Positions 14,067-19,860 of a stretch of 19,860 bases of DNA are shown here, in pieces. Source of the stretch: Promethearchaeota archaeon (GTDB lineage: Archaea > Asgardarchaeota > Lokiarchaeia > Sigynarchaeales > MK-D1); the NCBI GenBank assembly GCA_016839385.1, contig JAEOUK010000246.1:1-19860 (forward strand), in the 5' to 3' direction. The translations under genes and the position numbers were made by a program. A model generated the notes under the pieces. It was not told the DNA's origin. It ran no database searches and worked only from the letters and a program-made list of their open reading frames with translations. Numbering within the stretch: the stretch's first letter is position 1; every line of letters starts with the position of its first letter.

Positions 14067-15205
14067 TGCAAATCCATCTCCTTTGAAAGATTTTCTGGAT
14101 ATCTAAATAAACGAAGATCCTCATTGAATACACCAATTTTGATATCTTGGGTAATTCCAAAATCATATTGGAATACCTCGGGTTTTGCTACAGATAAAGT
14201 ATCCCCATTATCTAATTCCACCACATACCGCTTTTCTTTACCAGTTAAGAATTTATCTAAAACAAATCCATTACTTAAAATAATACCGGTCCAATCCGCT
14301 CGAGAATTCTCGTAATCGTAATCCAGAGTAAACAGATATACATCTTCATATCTTAATGATACAATTACATTCTCATCTAGTAAAAATTTCTGATGTGGTG
14401 AATGTATTGAAAATGTGGGTCCCCCCAAACGTATTTTTACGTCATAATAATCGTCTAAATTGACCTTACGAATATATCCTTCAAGAATATTAATGCCACC
14501 AAGAAAATTTCCAACAAATAACGAATTGGGGTAACGGTACAAAATTTTTGCGGTGTCTTGTTGCAAGATATTTCCGTCCCGCATAATTATTATATAATCA
14601 CCAATAGCCATGGCTTCTTCTTGATTATGGGTTACTTGAATTGCTGTAAGACCTTGATCTTTAATTATATTTCGTAACTCCCAGCGAAATTCTGAAGAAA
14701 TTTTAGGATCGAGGGAACCTAGCGGTTCATCCATTATAAGAATTTTTGCACCGCTGCATATTGCTCGTGCTAATCCTAATCTCTGCAAATCTCCATTTCC
14801 CCATCCTATAGGGAATTCGTCAGCACGATCAGCTAATCCAACAATTTCCAGAACTCTTTCTCCTTCTTGAATAATAAACTCTTGAGTATACCCCTGAACT
14901 TTCAATGCATATGTAGCATTTTCAAATACAGTCAAAGGAAAAATATTGAAATCTTGGAATACGAACGCAATTCCTCTCTCTTGTGGAGGTTTCTCCGTAA
15001 CGTCGATTCCATCTATTAAAACACTCCCACTTGTAGGTTGTATTAGACCAGAGATTGTTCTCAACATTGTGGTTTTTCCACAACCAGATGGTCCTAAAAG
15101 AAACGCAAAATCTCCTTCGTTAATTTTGAGATCAATGTTATCTAAGGCAACGACTTTACCATTATCAAATTCTTTTCTAATTTGTTTTAATTCAATATCT
15201 GGCAT
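14063..15205 (-). CDS. ABC importer ATPase 1 (consensus Walker motifs, degenerate signature), 380 aa
   Basis: Walker A GPSGCGKT (38-45), Q-loop Q84 in FVFQDFNIFP, Walker B ILIMDEP (155-161) with E160, and H193 in QVTHNQEEA are all intact. The signature, normally LSGGQ, reads WGNGD (135-139) before LQRLGLARA, so its Ser and first Gly are lost. The C-terminal 150 residues are a TOBE-like regulatory or structural domain. I chose ATG 15205 (protein MPDIELKQI) because AGGAG lies 10 nt upstream and the permease stop is 13 nt away. A longer frame from 15277 would overlap the permease gene and add a low-complexity, non-conserved head. It works with ATPase 2 and the fused permease. Confidence 0.9.
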   Translation of the reverse strand: MPDIELKQIRKEFDNGKVVALDNIDLKINEGDFAFLLGPSGCGKTTMLRTISGLIQPTSGSVLIDGIDVTEKPPQERGIAFVFQDFNIFPLTVFENATYALKVQGYTQEFIIQEGERVLEIVGLADRADEFPIGWGNGDLQRLGLARAICSGAKILIMDEPLGSLDPKISSEFRWELRNIIKDQGLTAIQVTHNQEEAMAIGDYIIIMRDGNILQQDTAKILYRYPNSLFVGNFLGGINILEGYIRKVNLDDYYDVKIRLGGPTFSIHSPHQKFLLDENVIVSLRYEDVYLFTLDYDYENSRADWTGIILSNGFVLDKFLTGKEKRYVVELDNGDTLSVAKPEVFQYDFGITQDIKIGVFNEDLRLFRYPENLSKEMDLQ

Positions 15206-15218
15206 TTTGGTTCTACTC

Positions 15219-16877
15219 CTATAGATAATCTCTCCTTGCTGGTTCGAAGAATCGTGTAAGTGAAAGTAATAAAGCACTGACTATGATAACCATTACACTC
15301 GCGAAAGCTGCTGAGGAAAATGCAGTTTGTTCAACCCAATCAACAATTTGCACAGGAACAGTTCGAGCAGCTCCCATCACAATCAGAGTTGCACCTGTCT
15401 CACCAAGACTTCGAGTGAATGCAGCAATCATCCCTGCAATTATTCCATTTTTTATTGCAGGAAATGTTATTCTACGAAACGTAGTGATTTGAGAGGCACC
15501 AAGCGTAGCACTTGCTTCCTCATGACCCTTATTTACATTCCTCAATTGTGCAGCAATGGGTCTCACTACAAATGGAAACGTAAACGTGAGGTGGACAAAA
15601 ATTATCATTCCAATTCCTGGATCAGCAATATGCAATCCTGCTGGTCCCCAAAACAAAAATACAGCAAAGCCTAATGCAGCACTTGGAATTGTAAGTGGAA
15701 TATCTAATATCGTATCCAAAATCCCGTTAATCTTCCCCCATTTTCGTCTTACTAATATTAATGCGAATGGTATTGCAACTACAACATCGATTAAAACGAC
15801 AAAAAATCCGACTTTGAAAGAGGTTACCAAAGAGATCCATAAATATGCCCATTTATTGTCAGCACCTAACAACTCTGTAGATAAATCATTACCAATTTGT
15901 CCAAAGATGTAAAATGAAGGAACCAGTATTAATAATACCATTGCGACAAAGGAAAAAATTTTGAGGGAATATCCAAACACTGGTTTGGAAATGAATTTTT
16001 CCAAATTAAAATGAATTTGCCAAAATTTCTTCGTTTCCGTTTTTCTCCGTGCAATTAATTTTACAATTACTAATAGGGTCAGAGAAATCGCAATTAGTAA
16101 TAAAGAAAGGAAAGATGCAGTGGGTAGTTGTAATTGTTTTCGAAGAGATACAACTACGATAGGAGCAGTTTCAATTAATCCCGAACATATCAAAGTTGCC
16201 CCCGTTTCCCCTAAACTTCTAGTAAAAGCAAGAATACCTCCTGCAATTAATCCCTCTCTAATCAGGGGAAATGTAATTGTTCTAAATACCGTCCATTTGG
16301 ATGCTTTTAGTGTAGAAGCAGCTTTTTCCAACAACGGATCCACCTTTTCAAGTGCTATTTTTAAATTTCTAACAATATAGGGATATGTAAACGCCACATG
16401 GACAAAAATTATCAATATTTTTCCTGGTGTGATACCAAATATCCTCCAGAATAACAAAACCGAAAATCCTAATGCACTTGTTGGGACAGCCATTGGTAAA
16501 TCTACTAAAAAATCTATAATTCTTCGACCGAAGAAATCTCCTCGGGTTAGGATTAATGCAATTGGAAATGCAATCAAGATATCTATGAATACAGCAATAA
16601 AAGCGACAGAGAAGGACTGCCAAAGAGAGCGTAATATCATTATCCACTGAGAATTACCGAGTAATTCATCATAAAATAATCGTTCACGAATTTCCCCTAC
16701 ATTATCTATCACATTCGATATGATGTTAATGATTGGAGCTGTGATAATCATTATGAAAAATCCAAGAACAATTACATCTAAAGCAATTTTATAACCTTTT
16801 TTGGAGAAATGCTCCTCCATCTTTAATAATAGCGATTTTTTGATTTTTTTTCTCATTTTTTCTTGTGTCACTGCCAT
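15219..16877 (-). CDS. ABC importer permease, two fused transmembrane domains, 552 aa
   Basis: Two homologous permease halves in one chain (about 30-275 and 300-545), as in FbpB/ThiP-type importers. Each has an EAA loop that docks on an ATPase: LEKAASTLKASKWTVFRTIT (183-202) and HEEASATLGASQITTFRRIT (452-471). Each half then has the same AFTRSLGETGATLI (217-230 and 486-499). That sequence resembles the RALGEFGATL of molybdate/tungstate/sulfate permeases and the RAIGET of phosphate permeases, so an anion substrate is likely but not proven. Two slightly different EAA loops fit two different ATPases. AAGGAGGAG lies about 7 nt before the ATG, 13 nt after the solute-binding protein gene. Confidence 0.9.
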   Translation of the reverse strand: MAVTQEKMRKKIKKSLLLKMEEHFSKKGYKIALDVIVLGFFIMIITAPIINIISNVIDNVGEIRERLFYDELLGNSQWIMILRSLWQSFSVAFIAVFIDILIAFPIALILTRGDFFGRRIIDFLVDLPMAVPTSALGFSVLLFWRIFGITPGKILIIFVHVAFTYPYIVRNLKIALEKVDPLLEKAASTLKASKWTVFRTITFPLIREGLIAGGILAFTRSLGETGATLICSGLIETAPIVVVSLRKQLQLPTASFLSLLLIAISLTLLVIVKLIARRKTETKKFWQIHFNLEKFISKPVFGYSLKIFSFVAMVLLILVPSFYIFGQIGNDLSTELLGADNKWAYLWISLVTSFKVGFFVVLIDVVVAIPFALILVRRKWGKINGILDTILDIPLTIPSAALGFAVFLFWGPAGLHIADPGIGMIIFVHLTFTFPFVVRPIAAQLRNVNKGHEEASATLGASQITTFRRITFPAIKNGIIAGMIAAFTRSLGETGATLIVMGAARTVPVQIVDWVEQTAFSSAAFASVMVIIVSALLLSLTRFFEPARRDYL

Positions 16878-16890
16878 AAATACTCCTCCT

Positions 16891-18138
16891 TTACACCGTG
16901 TTCCTCGTTAACAACCATAAATCTGGTATTCGTGAGATAACATTTCCACCCGTTGTCAAATTCAGTTCAATAAAATCACTAGGATCATTTGTAACTCCGT
17001 GCTCTGCATTAAATGAGGCATTGTAGACTGTTTGGACATCAAGATCATCCAATAGTTTAGGATCATACGGTCGAAACCCTGTACTAATTGCTTTAATAAC
17101 TAATTCTTTTTGACTAAGAAAACTAAGAAATTCATTCGCTACCATCCTTTGTTCTTCTGACACCCAATCAGCATCTAAAATACAAAATGGATGGTCACTG
17201 AATAACACTCCTTCATCTGGATACACAGCAACCATCTTTTGTCCGAATTTAGATTCTGCTTCTAATGTATAGTCTTGAACAACATTTTCGTACAAAATTG
17301 TGACTTGTAAATTATCTGGTCCCTCATCTCTCATGTATCTTCCTAAAAATCCTGTAGATTTTCCGTAAAGAATTGCAGCACTTTCAATTTCCCGCATCCA
17401 TTGCTGAATATCGGAATTTCCCAAATCCTCCATCGTAATTGTTATATTTGAAGGTATTTCGCTTAAATAGGCTGATACCATCATAACCGTCGCCATAAAT
17501 CCTGAATTTGAAGATCTAGGGTCTGTATGTGCTAATTTTACTAAACCTGGATTATCTACAATTAGATCATGCAATTCATGAAAGCTGGTGAAATTTTGAC
17601 CGGAAGTCTCTAAAAAATCATCCCATGTTGCAATAACTACTGGAGAATATATAATTTGTGTAAAATTAGGAGCTATTAAATTCCCCGATTCGGATAGTTG
17701 ACTCCATTTTGCATTTAATATTGGTACCCAAATATTAGATGCAGGGGACCAAATTGTTGGAGTAATTTCGCCATTTAACAAAGCAATTAACATATCTCCC
17801 GAACCATATGGTTGCATGTCTATTGAAATGGGTTTTAGACTTGAATTCAGCGCCATTTTCTCTTCCCAGTAATCTGCAAATAAGATCGAAGCTTCTGACA
17901 TCCAAGATGATTTTTCGCTAGAATAAACAACTGTGAACAGGATATGATCATCGGAATTCTCTGCAAAAATTAATCTGCCTAAAATCCCACCACTTACAAA
18001 ACCAAGGAGAATCCAAACCAACACAGTAGAAGCAGTGATTTTATTCTTTAGATAACTTTTCTGAGATTTCCGCACTTTTGGTTCTCTTTTCCTAAAGATA
18101 ACTGTTTCTATAAGTTTCCGAAATTTGGAAAAACCCAT
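16891..18138 (-). CDS. ABC importer solute-binding protein, membrane-anchored, 415 aa
   Basis: Residues 1-33 are basic, residues 34-58 (ITASTVLVWILLGFVSGGIL) are a membrane anchor, and the rest is an extracellular periplasmic-binding-protein fold. Features are VVYSSEKSSWMSEASILFAD near the start of the domain, PTIWSPASNIWVPIL, and HTDPRSSNSGF, a pattern resembling substrate loops of oxyanion-binding proteins (DPRxSxSG). This suggests a phosphate-, molybdate- or sulfate-like ligand. The family looks like the extracellular solute-binding type 11 or VWA-associated group. The anchor takes the place of a lipobox: no Cys follows it. The gene lies 5 nt after the small single-helix ORF. It delivers its ligand to the fused permease encoded next. 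Confidence 0.85.
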   Translation of the reverse strand: MGFSKFRKLIETVIFRKREPKVRKSQKSYLKNKITASTVLVWILLGFVSGGILGRLIFAENSDDHILFTVVYSSEKSSWMSEASILFADYWEEKMALNSSLKPISIDMQPYGSGDMLIALLNGEITPTIWSPASNIWVPILNAKWSQLSESGNLIAPNFTQIIYSPVVIATWDDFLETSGQNFTSFHELHDLIVDNPGLVKLAHTDPRSSNSGFMATVMMVSAYLSEIPSNITITMEDLGNSDIQQWMREIESAAILYGKSTGFLGRYMRDEGPDNLQVTILYENVVQDYTLEAESKFGQKMVAVYPDEGVLFSDHPFCILDADWVSEEQRMVANEFLSFLSQKELVIKAISTGFRPYDPKLLDDLDVQTVYNASFNAEHGVTNDPSDFIELNLTTGGNVISRIPDLWLLTRNTV

Positions 18139-18143
18139 TCTTT

Positions 18144-18269
18144 TTACCCCACAACATTAGTGATGTACACGTTTATCCATGCAAAAACTATACCTAACGC
18201 AACTGCCGCGATAAAAATACATCCTAAAATTATTCCTCTTTTTACTTTATATGTCAAGAAATTAGCCAC
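18144..18269 (-). CDS. Small single-helix membrane peptide, 41 aa
   Basis: Directly after the DUF47 stop (TAG 18272-18270) a GTG at 18269 opens a 41-codon frame to TAA 18146-18144. That stop is 5 nt before the ATG of the solute-binding protein. The peptide has a basic head (YKVKRG), one strong hydrophobic segment (IILGCIFIAAVALGIVFAW, residues 13-31) and a short polar tail. It fills the whole gap between the two genes, which argues for a real gene translated by coupling. There is no separate Shine-Dalgarno site and no ATG alternative. It may assist the transporter or the PiT/DUF47 pair. It is too short to be seen by most gene finders. Confidence 0.55.
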   Translation of the reverse strand: MANFLTYKVKRGIILGCIFIAAVALGIVFAWINVYITNVVG

Positions 18270-18950
18270 CTATCGTTTTGCAGTTTTTAAAACTTCAATA
18301 TAATCTCCGACATCTTCCACTTTATCTGAAATTGATTCAATCATATCAACCAAATTGGATATTTGTATTGCAACAAACTGGTTGAATGGTGGGTTTTCCA
18401 TATTATTTAATTCCTTATATATTTCTGACTGAATTATATCACTTTTATGCTCTAAAACTTGGATTTTTTCACATAACGACAAGATCTCTTCGATATCTGC
18501 ATCTCGGAATCGTTTCCAAATCACTGTTAGTACTTTCGTTGCTTGAATTGCGTGATCAATTGATTCCAACATTTTATCAAAAATACTATCACCTAAAGAC
18601 ATAACATCCCTTGGAGGGATTCCAACCATCCTTCGAGATGCACCGTTAGCCATATTCGCAATTTTATCGATCCGTTTTACTAAATGCGTTAAATCCTCTC
18701 GTATTTGCGAACTTAATTCAGATTTGGAGATTTGTATCAACAAATCTCTTCGAATTCCATCCGCTTCACGTTCTAAATCATCTACCCTTCGGAAGATCTC
18801 TAAAGCAAGCTTAGGATTCTTTTCTTTAACGTAAATGTTAAATCCACGTTCATATTCCACTAATGTCTCTAATACTTTTCGAAGATGAGTAGCAGCACCT
18901 TCAAAAATATTCGCAGAATTACGATCTCGAAACCATAATTTTAAGCTCAT
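18270..18950 (-). CDS. DUF47 / PhoU-like protein, 226 aa
   Basis: An all-helical PhoU-like protein of the DUF47 family, which usually accompanies PiT phosphate transporters and probably regulates them. The head LKLWFRDRNSANIFEGAATH is typical. The metal- and acid-rich helices appear as DDLEREADGIRRDLL (57-71), IREDLTHLVKRIDKIANMAN (83-102) and LEHKSDIIQSEIYKEL (165-180). The length matches the family. It lies downstream of the PiT gene with a 109-nt gap that includes a TATA-like TTATACAG, so it may also have its own promoter. It is followed without any gap by the small membrane ORF. Cytoplasmic. Confidence 0.9.
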   Translation of the reverse strand: MSLKLWFRDRNSANIFEGAATHLRKVLETLVEYERGFNIYVKEKNPKLALEIFRRVDDLEREADGIRRDLLIQISKSELSSQIREDLTHLVKRIDKIANMANGASRRMVGIPPRDVMSLGDSIFDKMLESIDHAIQATKVLTVIWKRFRDADIEEILSLCEKIQVLEHKSDIIQSEIYKELNNMENPPFNQFVAIQISNLVDMIESISDKVEDVGDYIEVLKTAKR

Positions 18951-19059
18951 TTTTCATTTCACAGTTTTTTACTGAAGACTCTCATGACCTTCTATCAATA
19001 TATTCTGTATAATGTTTTTGGTTGAGAAGAAAAAGTCAAATTTCTCTGGTTAAGTATTT

Positions 19060-19860
19060 CTAAAATATAAATAAAAATATCAAATAGAAGAAAGCTGAGA
19101 GAGCTGCTGTAAACGGGAATGTTATGATCCAAGCCATTGCCATTTTTTTCAACGATTTCCAGTTTGGTTTTTCATTTTTCACGACTCCACTTCCAATTAT
19201 AGCAAATATTAACACATGGGAAGCAGAAATAGGAAGTCCTATCAATGTACAGCTTAGAATTACTACCCCATTTGCAAATTCTATAGCGATTGCATCACTT
19301 GGTCGCATTTCAATCAAGGAACTACCGACATTTTTGATGACATTCCGTCCAATTAGCACAATTCCGATTCCAATCATAAGCCCGGTTAAACCCAATAACA
19401 AAAGGGATAATGGTCCCGAGATTTCTCCATTTTCAATTAAATTGAAATAAATACCTGTAGCGTTAGCGGAATCGTTACCACCTCTGCTTAATTCGGTTAC
19501 TGAAATGAAAAGAAGTAAAAAGTACTGTAGAAATCTCTCATTTCTTTCAATTTCATCAAATCCAACTTTTCCATCTCGTTGATATTTTTTGCGTATTATA
19601 TTTTGCAAAATAAATTGAAAAAAAGCAGCTGTTAGAAAGCCTAAAATTGGGGAGATAATCCACCCAAGAGCTACTTTTCCTAGTTTCATCCAATTTAGTG
19701 AGTATAAAAAATCGTTTCCCGGAATAAATGACCATACAAATGCGATACCGATTACAGCGCCTACGACAGAATGCGTTGTAGAAATAGGTGCTCCAAATTC
19801 CGATGCCCCAACAAGCCAGATACTAGTACTAAGAATGATAGCAAGCATCATATCAATGGA
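19060..19860 (-). CDS. pit: PiT-family inorganic phosphate transporter (partial, N-terminal part outside the window)
   Basis: The frame is open to the window edge (SIDMM...), so only the C-terminal 266 residues are seen. The family is clear: GAPISTTHSVVGAVIG near the visible start and GGNDSANATGIYFNL in the middle, the second of the two PiT signature repeats, then GLPISASHVLIFAIIG near the end. About seven membrane helices are visible. PiT proteins import phosphate with H+ or Na+. The adjacent DUF47 gene is the usual partner. The central loop (KKYQRDGKVGFDEIERNERF) is short. Confidence 0.92.
   Translation of the reverse strand, partial: SIDMMLAIILSTSIWLVGASEFGAPISTTHSVVGAVIGIAFVWSFIPGNDFLYSLNWMKLGKVALGWIISPILGFLTAAFFQFILQNIIRKKYQRDGKVGFDEIERNERFLQYFLLLFISVTELSRGGNDSANATGIYFNLIENGEISGPLSLLLLGLTGLMIGIGIVLIGRNVIKNVGSSLIEMRPSDAIAIEFANGVVILSCTLIGLPISASHVLIFAIIGSGVVKNEKPNWKSLKKMAMAWIITFPFTAALSAFFYLIFLFIF

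Noticed and set aside
15206..15277. Longer N-terminus of ABC ATPase 1 starting at 15277
   Set aside because: It overlaps the permease gene, adds a non-conserved head, and the ribosome site fits ATG 15205.
1..19860. CRISPR arrays, insertion sequences, tRNA genes, integrase or attachment sites
   Set aside because: No regularly spaced repeats, transposase motifs, tRNA T-arm/acceptor patterns or integrases were seen by eye on either strand; weak tRNA-like strings near 1648-1710 lack a complete cloverleaf.

Overview
The window looks like AT-rich chromosomal DNA from an anaerobic archaeon, most consistent with an Asgard archaeon of the Lokiarchaeia type. The reasons are archaeal-style Shine-Dalgarno sites and TATA boxes, a methanogen-like Mvh/Vhu hydrogenase with Hdr subunits, a PiT/DUF47 pair, and a selenoprotein gene followed by an RNA fold resembling the eukaryote-like SECIS elements described for Lokiarchaeota. 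The taxonomy is inference: no rRNA or other marker gene lies in the window.

Left edge (1-1531): a weak leftward ORF or ORF pair at the very edge, then a rightward Nudix hydrolase and a small three-helix membrane protein.

Hydrogenase/heterodisulfide reductase operon (5939 down to about 1553, leftward): small subunit MvhG-like with a duplicated Fe-S module, then HdrC, HdrB, a large subunit MvhA-like that lacks its C-terminal nickel-binding motif, and a 51-residue peptide (VhuU-like, 1803-1648). The last is visible only if an in-frame UGA is read as selenocysteine; it then supplies the missing DPUxxCxxH motif. Immediately after it, starting at its stop codon, the RNA can fold into a SECIS-like element with a UGA/GA core. 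This is the main discovery of the window. Each of the four internal junctions is at most 16 nt, so the five genes are probably one transcript. HdrA and MvhD are not in the window.

Middle (6258-11986): a membrane-anchored PQQ-type sugar dehydrogenase, a small basic protein, a two-TPR mini-protein, and an unusual fusion of TPR repeats with a complete HdrB-like double CCG domain. A 22-codon micropeptide gene follows, with a perfect Shine-Dalgarno site and a 25-bp operator-like palindrome over its TATA box. Then comes an acyl-CoA dehydrogenase whose likely catalytic Glu sits at the isovaleryl-CoA-dehydrogenase position.

Right part (11987-19860, leftward): an unrecognised membrane protein, then what looks like an anion-uptake locus read from right to left: PiT phosphate permease (cut by the window edge), DUF47/PhoU-like regulator, a 41-residue single-helix membrane peptide, a membrane-anchored solute-binding protein, a fused two-domain ABC permease, and two different ATPases. 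The defects of the two ATPases all fall in one of the two composite ATP sites, so this is predicted to be an asymmetric importer with one consensus and one degenerate site.
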